This document shows, in pieces, positions 29,900 through 39,801 of a stretch of DNA of 64,000 nt. A program made the translations under genes and the position numbers. Each line of letters opens with the position of its first letter. The first letter of the stretch is position 1. The DNA is from Vibrio maritimus. GTDB lineage: Bacteria; Pseudomonadota; Gammaproteobacteria; Enterobacterales; Vibrionaceae. The notes below the pieces were generated by a model that was not told the DNA's origin, did not search any database, and saw only the letters and a program-made list of their open reading frames with translations. The stretch is taken from positions 62,001-126,000 of the forward strand of contig JYJJ01000051.1 in assembly GCA_003263775.1 (NCBI GenBank), given 5' to 3'.

Positions 29900-31270
29900 T
29901 TATTCACAAGGTGGGGCAAGGTGAATCAGTGCTAAACCGCCTTGAGACGTCTCACGATATTTCTTATTCATATCTTTACCAGTTTGGTACATGGTATCAA
30001 TGACTTTATCGAGAGAGATTAGGCATTTGCTTGTACGCTTAAGCGCCATACGTGAGGCGTTAATGGCTTTCATCGCACCCATTGCGTTTCGTTCAATACA
30101 TGGAACCTGCACTAAACCACCGATAGGGTCACAAGTCATACCGAGTGAGTGCTCCATAGCGATTTCTGCAGCGATACACATTTGCTCGTTGCTGCCGCCA
30201 CGAAGTGCCGTGAGCCCCGCTGCTGCCATTGAAGAAGACACACCGACTTCACCCTGACAACCTACCTCAGCACCTGAAATTGAAGCATTGGTCTTATACA
30301 AGATACCGATAGCGCCGGACACAGCAAGGAAGTCTTTAAGCTGCTTGGTGTCGAGCTCTTTGATGAACCTGTGGTAGTACATCAAGACGGCAGGAATTAC
30401 GCCAGCCGCACCATTAGTCGGTGAGGTCACTACTTGACCGCCCGCTGCGTTTTCTTCGCTGACAGCAAACGCAAACAGGTTAATCCAATCCATGATCTCC
30501 ATTGGATCGTTTTCTACTGCTGCGTTAGCTTCCAGCTTCTTAAGAAGGTTAGGTGCACGGCGTGTCACGTTTAGACCACCGTCTAAAATACCTTCTGTTT
30601 CAAAGCCACGTTCCATACAGCGTGTCATTACACGCCAAATTTGCTCAGTTTTTGCGTTAATATCTTCGATATCTTTAAACGCAAGTTCATTCCGAAGCAC
30701 CAAGCCGCCGAGACTCATACCATTTTTCTCAGCCAGAGCTAGCATCTCATCGGCGCTGGTAAACGGGTATTCAACACTGACGTTTTGCTCATCTTTACCG
30801 TGTTGTAGCTCATGTTCCGTAGCGATAAAGCCGCCGCCAATAGAGTAATAGGTTTCAAAACCAATACGATGACCTTCACCATCAAACGCAGAGATGGTCA
30901 TACCGTTTTCGTGAAGAGGAAGGTTTTCTTCGTGGAACAGCATGTCGGTTTTGTAGTTGAAAGCGATATAGTGTGTGCCGGAAAGAGGAAGCTCACCTTC
31001 ATCGATCGCCTTTCTCATAGCTTGATTGGCACTCGATATCTTGATGGTATCGGGTTTGTTCCCCAGTAGACCGAGGATGGTGGCACGATCAGTGTGATGG
31101 CCGATACCTGTTAAAGAGAGTGAACCATAGAGGTCGATTTGAACTCTTTGAACGCGATCGAGTTGATCTGCAATTAATGTTGTGAACTGATAACCAGCGA
31201 TCATTGGACCATTCGTGTGTGAGCTTGAAGGGCCGACGCCAACTTTGTAGATGTCGAAAATGGACAACAT
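29900..31270 (-). CDS. sdaA: L-serine ammonia-lyase (L-serine deaminase)
   Basis: Fe-S enzyme that converts L-serine to pyruvate and ammonia. 456 residues, the single-chain proteobacterial form. N-terminal VGVGPSSSHTNGPM; cluster cysteines in ISGAEVGCQGEVGV and GMTCDPIGGLVQVPCIERN; C-terminal tail ending LAPPCE, whose cysteine occupies the active site in related enzymes. It follows a sodium:solute symporter gene by 14 bp, suggesting coupled uptake and breakdown of serine. Confidence 0.96.
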   Translation of the reverse strand: MLSIFDIYKVGVGPSSSHTNGPMIAGYQFTTLIADQLDRVQRVQIDLYGSLSLTGIGHHTDRATILGLLGNKPDTIKISSANQAMRKAIDEGELPLSGTHYIAFNYKTDMLFHEENLPLHENGMTISAFDGEGHRIGFETYYSIGGGFIATEHELQHGKDEQNVSVEYPFTSADEMLALAEKNGMSLGGLVLRNELAFKDIEDINAKTEQIWRVMTRCMERGFETEGILDGGLNVTRRAPNLLKKLEANAAVENDPMEIMDWINLFAFAVSEENAAGGQVVTSPTNGAAGVIPAVLMYYHRFIKELDTKQLKDFLAVSGAIGILYKTNASISGAEVGCQGEVGVSSSMAAAGLTALRGGSNEQMCIAAEIAMEHSLGMTCDPIGGLVQVPCIERNAMGAMKAINASRMALKRTSKCLISLDKVIDTMYQTGKDMNKKYRETSQGGLALIHLAPPCE

Positions 31271-31284
31271 ATTCTATTACCTTT

Positions 31285-32825
31285 TTACAGCAGTACTGAA
31301 CCGAGCCAGTCAGGGATATAGAGACAAATAACCACCGTGAACGCCGCGAAGGCAAATAGCCCGTAATGACTGGCTTTCGGCTTAGCGATCAAGTGCTTCT
31401 GTTTATGAATAAAGTCTAGCTGCTCGGGCGTTACTTCGCCCCATTTATAGCTAGTGGCCAATCCTACGACCAAAAATACCAATGTCCCTATTGGTGCAAA
31501 CCACGGCCACGCGATGTCCATTCCTTTAGCGGCAAACACAGCGACCATGCTAACAATGCTTCCGAGAATAATGCCTTTTTCGTTGGCTTTTCTAGATGCT
31601 ATTCCTAACACAAAAGAGCCTAAACGAATACCTACAAAAATTGAGGTCAGACTAGCGATTGTTTTCAATACTGATTCATTTGATACGGCCAAAATTGCCG
31701 GAATCACGACAGAAGCTGCTGCGACTAAACTCATTTTGCGCGCTGTTCCCTCGTAATGAGTATCAGTTGCATCGGTATTAATAAAGCGTTTGTAGATATC
31801 AAACGTCGCGACCGTCGCCATCGAGTTGTACGTTGAGTCTAACGTTGACATTGCTGCGGCGGCTAGAGCAGAAATGATCAATCCAACCACAATGGGGTTA
31901 GTGTGGTTAAATACAAAATCCAAGATGACTTCATTCTGATTATCGAATACTTGTCCATCGTAGAAGAGGTTGAGCAGCACACCTAGAATCGCAAATAATA
32001 GATAGATGAAAAACGCCCCATAACCGCATAACAGCATGGATTTTTGCGCGGTGTGAACGCACTTCGTAGCTAGTGTGCGCTGGATTATCAACTGGTTAGT
32101 GCCATAAACACTCAAAGTGAAGAAATGCTACCGCTACGAGTCCAGCCCACAGCGTGGTATCTATACTTGGATCCAGACTCAAGTTGATTACATTCAGCAT
32201 TTCAGGTGTTGATTTGACGCTACTATCTATATCAAAGAGCAGGATCACGAAGATTGCGATAGTGCCTATCACCAAGATCAGTGATTGAAGCATATCAGTC
32301 CAAATTACTGTGGAGATACCACCGGCATAGGTATAAATCGCGGTAAATATGCTAATACACAGAATGGCTTGGATAATAGTAATTGGCATCACTTGAACCA
32401 AAATCAGCGATACAGCATACAAAATCACCCCAGCAGAAATACATTGAACCATCAAAAACACGATAGAATTGATGGTTCTAGCGTAAATACCGAAGCGCAT
32501 CTCCAAATATTCATAGATTGATGTGAGCTTGAGCTTGTAGAAGACAGGCACGAAGAACACCACGGCAAAAAATATCACCAAAGGGTAGTTAAGGTGGATG
32601 GCCATTGCTTCCATCCCTGTGCCATATACCATCCGGCATACCAATAAACGTCATCGCGCTTATATAAGTCGCGAGTATGGATACGCCTGCAGTAAACCAA
32701 CCGAATTGACGTCCCCCCGTTGAAAAATCTCCACCGGTCTTCAGTCGTTTATTTACTAAATAGCTGATAAATAAGGTGGTTGTAATATAAAGAGCGATTA
32801 CAATGAAACTTGAGTACGTAACCAT
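31285..32825 (-). CDS. Sodium:solute symporter (SSS family), two frameshifts
   Basis: About 513 residues and 13 predicted membrane helices. SSS-family motifs: TGGRQFGWFTAGVSILATYISAMTFIGMPG near the N-terminus, YTYAGGISTVIWTDMLQ, SVYGTNQLIIQR and ALAAAAMSTLDSTYNSMAT. A G is missing near 32630 (MPGWYGTGMEAM when restored) and a T is extra near 32107 (FLHLSVYGTNQ). ATG 32825 is the probable start. Directly upstream of sdaA, so L-serine or a serine derivative is a reasonable substrate, though SSS proteins also carry sugars and organic acids. Confidence 0.87.
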
Positions 32826-33163
32826 TATTGCGTATTCCAAAACATCTATTACTTCTAATTCACGGAGATTCTATCGTGATTGTAGGTGAGCGATACGGTT
32901 TTGGGTCAATAAATGTGAGATTTATCGACTAAATCGACTAAATTAGCAGCGTTTCTTCAGGTTTTGATGGTTTATGTGATCATCGTCACCAAAAAATACA
33001 CTTTGGGTGCGTATTCATTGGTTTTTGATATGGATCACGGATCTTTTTAGCGGCAAAAAAAGTAATATTCGTCTCGCAGGAGGGGGACAGTTAAGAGAGT
33101 CTATTCCAAACTGTAATCGCCCATCAAAATAAGATACCTAATTAAAATAGGGGTTTAACGGCT
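32826..33163. other. 338-bp divergent intergenic region with a CRP-like site
   Basis: Lies between the symporter and MFS genes, both transcribed outwards. It is AT-rich and contains one strong CRP-like site. No gene was recognised. Confidence 0.6.
32973..32992. promoter_or_regulatory. Candidate CRP-binding site
   Basis: TGTGA, six bases, TCACC, flanked by A/T: one mismatch to TGTGA-N6-TCACA. Shared by the divergent symporter-sdaA and MFS promoters. Confidence 0.6.
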
Positions 33164-34456
33164 ATGACCGCTAAAAAACACATGAGTGAAGTACCAATGT
33201 TCCAAAGGGTAGCAGCCTATCTTGCTATCTTAGTGGGTTACTTCTTTTACTGTTATAACTTTGTAATTATTGACTACGTACGCCCCTACATCGTTGAAGC
33301 GTACGACGCATTAGCCTATCAGATACCGCTCAGTTCTATACTTGGCAGTCGGTAGGTGCATTAATCGGCGCACTAAGCTGTGCTTGGTTCGCCACTCGAT
33401 TTGGTAAAAAGAATACCTTGATTGCCATTACAGCTCTAAATGGCGGAGCGACCATCATCAATATGATGTTCACTGACTACGCGACTTGGGCTGCGATGCG
33501 TTTCATCATCGGTCTATCACTTGGTGGCTATTTCACAGTGGCGGTATCGCTGATGATTGGGCTATTTACACCGACAGTGCGTGGTAAGTTGACGGCATTT
33601 GCTTCATCAATGTTCTCTGTTGCACTGATGGTAATGGGTGCGTATGCAGCATTCATCTCAAGTATCGATGCTCCATGGGAAAGCCTAATGTGGGTGGTGG
33701 TATTCCTCCTTTAGCGGCGGCAGTAGTGATGCTATTTGTATTGCCAAGCGATAAAAAAGTGATCGCTTACGGTGAAGAAGAACAAGCTGAAGCAGAAAAG
33801 GGCAATGCTCCTGCGAAGAAAGGTTCTTGGGGCGAGATGTTAAACAAACAAAACCGTACCATTACTATTACTTGTTTGCTGCTTGCTGGTCTTAACTTCT
33901 ACGGTTTCCAATTCTTCGGTGGTTTTGTAACGACTTATCTACGCGAAGTTCGCATGTTTGACGGTGCCACTATCGGTCTTATTTTCTCTATCTCAGCATT
34001 TGGCTCTCTATTTGGTGCTTGGTTCTGGGGTTGGGCAGCAGACAAATTCGGTCGCAAAGTGAACGCATTTGGTTTCATTCTAGCCGGTATCATGGTGTCG
34101 ATTTTCTTCATCGCACCTGGTGACATGGTGATTGGTGGCCTAAACATGTTGGCTATCCTTGGCCTAATCTACAACTTTGGCCTGTCTTCTTCGGCCGTAT
34201 GGGGTGGTTACTTCTCGGAGCTATTCCCTGCACACCTTCGCAGCTACGGTGCAGCACTGTTCCACGGTGGTCGTATCCTGGGTATGTGGGCGCCAATGGT
34301 ACTTATCTTTATCCAAGAACGTACCGACCTGCAAACTGCAATGTGGGGCTCACCAATCGTATGGATCATCGCAGGTCTACTATGCTAACTCTGCCAGAGA
34401 CTCTAAAAGGTGGCGTGTTCCACAAAGAGAAAAAAGTACAACAAGCGAGTGCTTAA
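33164..34456 (+). CDS. MFS transporter, metabolite:proton symporter type (three frameshifts)
   Basis: About 430 residues with 12 predicted membrane helices. Motif-A-like loops are ATRFGKKNTL (helices 2-3) and ADKFGRKVNAF (helices 8-9); MRFIIGLSLGGYFTVAVSLMI and PAHLRSYGAALFHGGRILGM also fit the sugar/organic-acid porter group. One base is missing near 33313, 33695 and 34382; joined, it ends in PETLKGGVFHKEKKVQQASA. Followed by a SnoaL-like gene and a porin, so it is probably the inner-membrane importer of a specific carbon source. The substrate is unknown. Confidence 0.87.
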
Positions 34457-34585
34457 AAAGTACTGGCTGGAAAGAACAAGGTCGGCGGGTAGAGGCTCTC
34501 CAATACCGCAATTACTTGCTGACCACCTAACTTATATTACGAGTCCTGTTCCGAAACCGACTCATCATTAATAAGAGAGATGATT

Positions 34586-35602
34586 ATGTCTAACTATCAA
34601 GAAGCAAAACGCGTTGTTCGTAACTACTTCGACGCAATGGAAAACGCAACGCATGAAAATGTTGCAGAAGTACTAAAAGCTCACACTTCAGAAGATTACC
34701 TGTGGCGCGGTGTTTACCCGTTCCGTGAGCAAGAGGGTGCAAAAGCAGCGGCTGACGTTTTCTGGGCTCCTTTGATGAAATCTATGACTCGCATGCAGCG
34801 TCGCCAAGATATCTTTATCGGTGGTGAGAACGAAGTCACTTCTGGCGAGATCTGGGTGATGAGCATGGGTCACTTCATGGGTCTATTCGACGCTGAATAC
34901 CTAGGTATGCGTCCAACAGGCAAAATCATGAACATCCGTTACGCTGAATTCAACTGCGTAGAGAACGGTAAAATTACTAAAACAGGTCTTTTCCTAGACC
35001 TACTAGGTGTGATGGATCAAGCGGGTTGCTACCCACTTCCACCGTCAACAGGTAAGCACTTCACTTACCCTGGTCCTCGTAACCACGACGGTCTACTGTT
35101 TGAAGATGCAGCACCAGAAGAGGGTGTGGCGACACTCGCACTAGTGAACAAGATGGTTGATGATCTATCCGCACTTAACGATAGCGGTGCAATGGGTTGT
35201 CCGCCAGAAGTTCTAGCGAAGAGCTGGTCTGAAGACATGATCTGGTACGGCCCATGTGGTATCGGCGCATCTTACACGATTCCACGTTACCAACAGCAGC
35301 ACCAACTGCCGTTCCGTAACAACCTAAAAGACAAGAAGTTTAACGGCCACGTATGTCGTTTCGCTGAAGGTAGCTTCTCTTGTTTCTTCGGCTGGCCAAA
35401 CCTATCTAACACGCCAATCGGTGGTTTCCTAGGTATGACTGGCGGCGAAGTTCGTGCGGACATGCAAGTAGTAGATGTTTACTACCGTGACGGCGATAAG
35501 CTATCTGAGAACTGGGTATTGATCGACCTACCTTACTGGCTAAAACAGCAAGGTCTAGACGTGTTCGAGCGTACTTCAAGCATCCTTAACCCTTCTCTAT
35601 AA
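34586..35602 (+). CDS. Tandem SnoaL-like (NTF2-fold) protein
   Basis: About 338 residues made of two SnoaL-type halves. The first (about 1-150) has YFDAMENATHENVAEVLKA and RPTGKIMNIRYAEFNCVENGKI. The second (about 170-335) has AKSWSEDMIWYGPCGIGASY and MQVVDVYYRDGDKLSENWVLIDLPYWLKQQG. SnoaL folds isomerise, cyclise or hydrolyse small molecules. Codon use is strongly biased (GGT, CGT, CTA, AAC), suggesting high expression. AGAGAG precedes ATG 34586. Its position between an MFS transporter and a porin suggests it converts the imported compound; the reaction is unknown. Confidence 0.82.
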   Translation: MSNYQEAKRVVRNYFDAMENATHENVAEVLKAHTSEDYLWRGVYPFREQEGAKAAADVFWAPLMKSMTRMQRRQDIFIGGENEVTSGEIWVMSMGHFMGLFDAEYLGMRPTGKIMNIRYAEFNCVENGKITKTGLFLDLLGVMDQAGCYPLPPSTGKHFTYPGPRNHDGLLFEDAAPEEGVATLALVNKMVDDLSALNDSGAMGCPPEVLAKSWSEDMIWYGPCGIGASYTIPRYQQQHQLPFRNNLKDKKFNGHVCRFAEGSFSCFFGWPNLSNTPIGGFLGMTGGEVRADMQVVDVYYRDGDKLSENWVLIDLPYWLKQQGLDVFERTSSILNPSL

Positions 35603-35654
35603 GAGCAATACCTACGGCTTGAGCGTCCTCTCAACCTCAAGCCTGCTCCCAACT

Positions 35655-35680
35655 GATGCCACAGGACGTGGCATCCTTTT
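35655..35680 (+). terminator. Terminator after the SnoaL-like gene
   Basis: GATGCCAC and GTGGCATC with a 5-nt loop, then CTTTT. It separates this transcript from the porin gene. Confidence 0.8.
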
Positions 35681-35748
35681 CCCTGATGATTATTTTTAAC
35701 GGGCTGTTAGGCACGGAGGCTTTCTATTGCCTGTAAAGTAGGAAGCAA

Positions 35749-36851
35749 ATGAAAAAGTCTGTATTAAGTGTACTTGTATTAACCGCACTGACTTCTGCCT
35801 CTGCGATGGCCGCACACACTTTTACCAATGACAATGGTGACACTTTAACAATTGATGGCCGTTTTGAAGTTCGTTACCAAAACAAAGCACGTAACTTTGA
35901 TGACAACGCAGGTGAGTATGAAGCGCGTAGTGATGAGTTCAACAGTGGTAGTTCCCGTTTCGGCTTTAAAGGTGTTAAGCAACTAGACAACGGATGGCAA
36001 GGCTTTGGTCATGCAGAGTGGGGCTACAACTCGTCGTCGACTTCTAATGATATCTATAGCCGTTTACTCTACGCAGGTCTGGAACACGAGAAGTGGGGTA
36101 AGATTGCCGCTGGTACTAAGCAGTGGAGTACCTTCTACGATGTAGCTTGGTATACCGACTTGGGTCGTACGTATGGCTCTCGCGGTACGGGTTACTACAA
36201 CTTAGCGGACTGGGGTATTGCCTCTGGTACAGGCCGTGCAGAAAATTCTATCACTTACCGTAACAACGTCGGTGGTGATTGGAAATATGGCTTTACCTAC
36301 CAAACCACACGAAACGATGTGGCACTGGCTGGCAGCGCAACCGCAACGTTGAAAAACGGTATGGGCGCGTCGACGTCTTATGCATTTGGAAATGGCTTGA
36401 CGCTTGGTCTGGCGTATCACCAGAATGAGCTCACAGATATCGAAAATGCATCGAACATCAGTGATGGTGACATCCAACGTATCGCGTTGTTGGGTGCAAA
36501 CTACTCGCTAGGTGGTTTCTATGTTGCGCGACATACAGCCAAGGTTCAAACTGGGAAGTCAATGACAACGCCGAGTTCTATGACTCACGCGGCGCTGAGC
36601 TTTACACATACTACCACTTTGACAATGGTCTACGTCCAACGCTCAACCTTAACTACTTGGCCAGCACTGATGACAATGGCAGCGGGTATGAGCGTCAAAC
36701 GGTTATTCCTGGTTTAGAGTATCACTTTACCAAGAACACTTTCCTTCTTTGGGCGGAATACCAGTTTGACCAAGGTAACGACCAATACGTGCAAGACCAC
36801 TACGACAACCGCGACAACCAATTCTCTGCGGGTATTCGTTACTACTTCTAA
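35749..36851 (+). CDS. Outer-membrane porin (frameshifted)
   Basis: About 367 residues. The signal peptide MKKSVLSVLVLTALTSASAMA is followed by FTNDNGDTLTIDGRFEVRYQ, alternating amphipathic strands, the SSRFGFKGVKQLDNGWQGFGHAEWG segment of gram-negative trimeric porins and a C-terminal FSAGIRYYF with the terminal Phe needed for BAM insertion. One base is missing near 36530. It has its own promoter after a terminator. Context suggests it admits the substrate of the MFS/SnoaL genes and is controlled by the LacI regulator downstream. Confidence 0.9.
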
Positions 36852-36941
36852 TGAATTGTTCCCTCAACCTGTGGCAATTTGGGAACAGGTAATTGTTGCG
36901 GGTTGATGGGTACAACCCATTTTAGATGATTGTTAACGGCT

Positions 36942-36974
36942 AAAGCCTTACATTTAAACGATGTAAGGCTTTTC
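36942..36974 (+). terminator. Porin-gene terminator
   Basis: AAAGCCTTACAT pairs with ATGTAAGGCTTT around a 7-nt loop, then TCTG. Confidence 0.75.
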
Positions 36975-37041
36975 TGTTTATGCATACGTACCATTTTTAT
37001 GATACATTGTGCGCCATCGGTTAGGTGAATGATTACTATAA

Positions 37042-38043
37042 ATGAATATCCCAAAACAAACGGTCACATCCAAAGACGTCGCTAAATTGGCCGGCGTTTC
37101 GCAGTCTACGGTCTCTCGCGTGTTTGTCGAGGGCAGTTCGGTATCTGAAAAGACGAAGCAAAAGGTATTTGAAGCGGCCAAAGCGCTTAACTACCGTCCA
37201 AACGCTTTCGCGCGCAGTTTAACAACGAATCAATCCAAGTTGATTGGTTTAGTTTTCCCCGATGCAGACTATCCAATCCATATGAAAACGCTACAGCTTA
37301 TCAGTAGTGAACTGCAAAAGCTGGGCTACTCAGCGGTGTTGATACCATGGCAAGTCGATGGTGATAGTCATTCGATTCCTAATATTTTCCAGTATCGTGT
37401 CGATGGGGTGATTGCCGCGTCAGCAACGTTCAATACCGCTTTGTATGAAGAGTGTGAAGAGTTTAATATTCCTATCGTTCAGTACGCGAGAGTGGTGGAA
37501 GGGACAAAGAGTAGCTACGTGATTAGTGATAACTACTCGGCAGGTCAAATTGCAGCTCAAAAGTTTGCTGATAGCGCACTCAGCGATGTGGTGTATTTAA
37601 CCGGTGAAGTACCGACTTTTACCAACCAAGAGCGCGTCAATGGCTTTTGTGATGAGTTTCAGGCGTTGACTGGGAAGCCGCCGAGGGTAGTTGAAGCCAA
37701 CTACGACTACAGTGGCTCGCTTGACGAGATCCGCGCACTGCTAAGCGCTGGCAAGCCGCCACAAGCCGTATTCTGTGCAACCGACAATTTGGCGATGGCC
37801 TTTATGGATATCGCCCGTTTTGAGTTCAATCTAGATGTGCCAAATGATGTGCAGGTCATTGGCTTTGATGATATTCCTCAAGCAACATGGTTAAGCTATC
37901 AGCTGTCTACCTTCCGTCAAGACTTCGCCCGTCTTGCTCGCGAGTCGGTAAAAATCATTTCAAATCAGATAAAAGAGAAAGATTCTAGCTTGGTGCGCTT
38001 GATGGTGCCGGTGCGCTTTATTGAGCGAAATAGTACCAAGTAA
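37042..38043 (+). CDS. LacI-family transcriptional regulator
   Basis: 333 residues. N-terminal HTH and hinge: SKDVAKLAGVSQSTVSRVFVEG and ALNYRPNAFARSL. The effector domain contains LIGLVFPDADYP, VDGVIAAS, YVISDNYSAGQIAAQ, NQERVNGFCDEF and VQVIGFDDIPQATW. Adjacent to the porin/SnoaL/MFS genes, it probably represses them and responds to their substrate. Control of zwf and gnd downstream is an alternative. Confidence 0.9.
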   Translation: MNIPKQTVTSKDVAKLAGVSQSTVSRVFVEGSSVSEKTKQKVFEAAKALNYRPNAFARSLTTNQSKLIGLVFPDADYPIHMKTLQLISSELQKLGYSAVLIPWQVDGDSHSIPNIFQYRVDGVIAASATFNTALYEECEEFNIPIVQYARVVEGTKSSYVISDNYSAGQIAAQKFADSALSDVVYLTGEVPTFTNQERVNGFCDEFQALTGKPPRVVEANYDYSGSLDEIRALLSAGKPPQAVFCATDNLAMAFMDIARFEFNLDVPNDVQVIGFDDIPQATWLSYQLSTFRQDFARLARESVKIISNQIKEKDSSLVRLMVPVRFIERNSTK

Positions 38044-38102
38044 CCTCGCTTTGTTTATCTGCGTCTATACTAGACGTGGTCAGACCTTATCATTCGAGTG
38101 AA

Positions 38103-38141
38103 TTTGCCTATCCTTTGGATAGGCAAAACTTATTTTCTTTT
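38103..38141 (+). terminator. Terminator of the LacI gene
   Basis: TTTGCCTATCC and GGATAGGCAAA with a 3-nt loop, followed by a T-rich tract. Confidence 0.85.
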
Positions 38142-38203
38142 TATCTAGCACGCTGTTAACATTGCGTCCGCTAAACAATTGCCCCATTGTCTAAGGAAAA
38201 AAG

Positions 38204-39706
38204 ATGGTAATACCTGAAAACAGTAGCATCGTGATTTTTGGTGCTTCAGGCGACCTTACGTACCGTAAGTTGATCCCTGCTCTTTACCATTTGTACGCTA
38301 GCGACCAGCTACCAAAATCATTTGCAATTCTTGGTGTCAGCCGTACTCAGTACAGTGATGAGTCTTATCGCGAGAAGTTGAAAACTTCTTTGCAAGAGAT
38401 GGAAAAGACCGAGCCAGAAACGCTCGACGCATTTTGTAACCATCTTCATTATCAAGCGATTGATACCTCAGATACTCAAGACTACGCGAAACTCGCAACC
38501 CGCCTTGATGACGTTGCTAACCAATACGGTTTTGAACAACGTAACACGCTATTCTATTTGGCGACGCCGCCAAGCCTTTACAGCATTATCCCTGCGAGCC
38601 TAGCTGCTCACGGCCTTAATGATGAAAGCCAAGGCTGGAAACGCCTCATTATCGAAAAGCCATTTGGCTATGACTTAGCGTCTGCACGTAAACTCGACAA
38701 AGAGATCCACGAGCACTTCCAAGAGCACCAAATCTATCGTATCGACCACTACCTTGGTAAAGAAACGGTTCAGAACCTTCTTGTTCTGCGTTTCTCAAAT
38801 GCGATGTTTGAACCGCTTTGGAACCACCAGTATGTCGACTACGTCGAAATTACTGGCGCGGAATTCCTCGGTGTTGAAGAGCGTGGTGGCTATTACGATG
38901 GCTCTGGCGCGGTGCGCGATATGTTCCAAAACCACTTGCTACAAGTATTAGCAATGGTAGGTATGGAATCTCCGGCACAAATTAATGCTGACGCGATTCG
39001 CAACGAAGTGGTTAAAGTGCTGCAATGTCTGCGCCCACTATCTGATGACGATTTGCGAAACAACCTTGTATTGGGTCAATACACAGAATCAAACGTTCGC
39101 GGACAGTTCCTGCCTAGCTATCGTGATGAACATGGCGTAGCGGATGACTCGCGTACGGAAACCTACGTTGGTTTGAAGATGTTTATCGACAACTGGCGTT
39201 GGAATGGCGTGCCTTTTTATGTGCGCACAGGTAAACGTTTGCCAACACGTGTGACTGAAGTTGTGATTCACTTTAAACAAACGCCGCACCCAGTGTTTGG
39301 TAAAGATGCGCCAGAAAACAAACTGATCATTCGTATTCAGCCGGATGAGGGCATTCAAATGAGCTTTGGCTTAAAAGAGCCGGGTGCTGGTTTTAATGCA
39401 AAAGAAGTGAAGATGAACTTCCACTATGCGTCACTTCAAGAAACGCAAATGCTCACTGCATACGAGCGTCTTCTTCTTGATGCGTTAAATGGTGATGCGA
39501 CGCTTTTTGCCCGCAGCGACGCGGTTGAAGCGTGTTGGGAGTTTGTACAACCGATTCTGGACTTCAAGCAAGATCCACAAGCGCTATTTGGCTATGCATG
39601 TGGTACTTGGGGGCCAAAAGAGTGTGATCAACTGCTTCAAAACGACGGTCGCGCATGGCGCTTCCCTTGTAAGAACCTGACAGACACAGATTACTGCGAA
39701 CTGTAA
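38204..39706 (+). CDS. zwf: Glucose-6-phosphate 1-dehydrogenase
   Basis: First step of the pentose phosphate and Entner-Doudoroff routes: glucose 6-phosphate to 6-phosphogluconolactone with NADP reduction. 500 residues, intact. The N-terminal [19 protein letters not shown] binds NADP, and the active-site signature [15 protein letters not shown] is complete. AAGGA precedes the start. Followed directly by gnd, without the pgl gene that often sits between them in vibrios. Confidence 0.97.
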   Translation: MVIPENSSIVIFGASGDLTYRKLIPALYHLYASDQLPKSFAILGVSRTQYSDESYREKLKTSLQEMEKTEPETLDAFCNHLHYQAIDTSDTQDYAKLATRLDDVANQYGFEQRNTLFYLATPPSLYSIIPASLAAHGLNDESQGWKRLIIEKPFGYDLASARKLDKEIHEHFQEHQIYRIDHYLGKETVQNLLVLRFSNAMFEPLWNHQYVDYVEITGAEFLGVEERGGYYDGSGAVRDMFQNHLLQVLAMVGMESPAQINADAIRNEVVKVLQCLRPLSDDDLRNNLVLGQYTESNVRGQFLPSYRDEHGVADDSRTETYVGLKMFIDNWRWNGVPFYVRTGKRLPTRVTEVVIHFKQTPHPVFGKDAPENKLIIRIQPDEGIQMSFGLKEPGAGFNAKEVKMNFHYASLQETQMLTAYERLLLDALNGDATLFARSDAVEACWEFVQPILDFKQDPQALFGYACGTWGPKECDQLLQNDGRAWRFPCKNLTDTDYCEL

Positions 39707-39718
39707 TCAAAAAATTAT

Positions 39719-39752
39719 GTCGCGCTGGGAGAGCTGCACAACTTGGCGCGAC
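39719..39752 (+). other. Inverted repeat in the zwf-gnd spacer
   Basis: GTCGCGC and GCGCGAC separated by 20 nt. No T-run follows. It could be an mRNA processing or attenuation element. Confidence 0.35.
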
Positions 39753-39801
39753 CAAAAATTTCAAAGCAGCAAGTTAAGTTGCCGAATTGATGGAGAGAAT
39801 G

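Noticed and set aside
39725..39789. Reading frame ALGELHNLARPKISKQQ in the zwf-gnd spacer as a pgl remnant
   Set aside because: It does not resemble the C-terminus of DevB-type lactonases as I know them, and the spacer is better explained by an inverted repeat and a leader.
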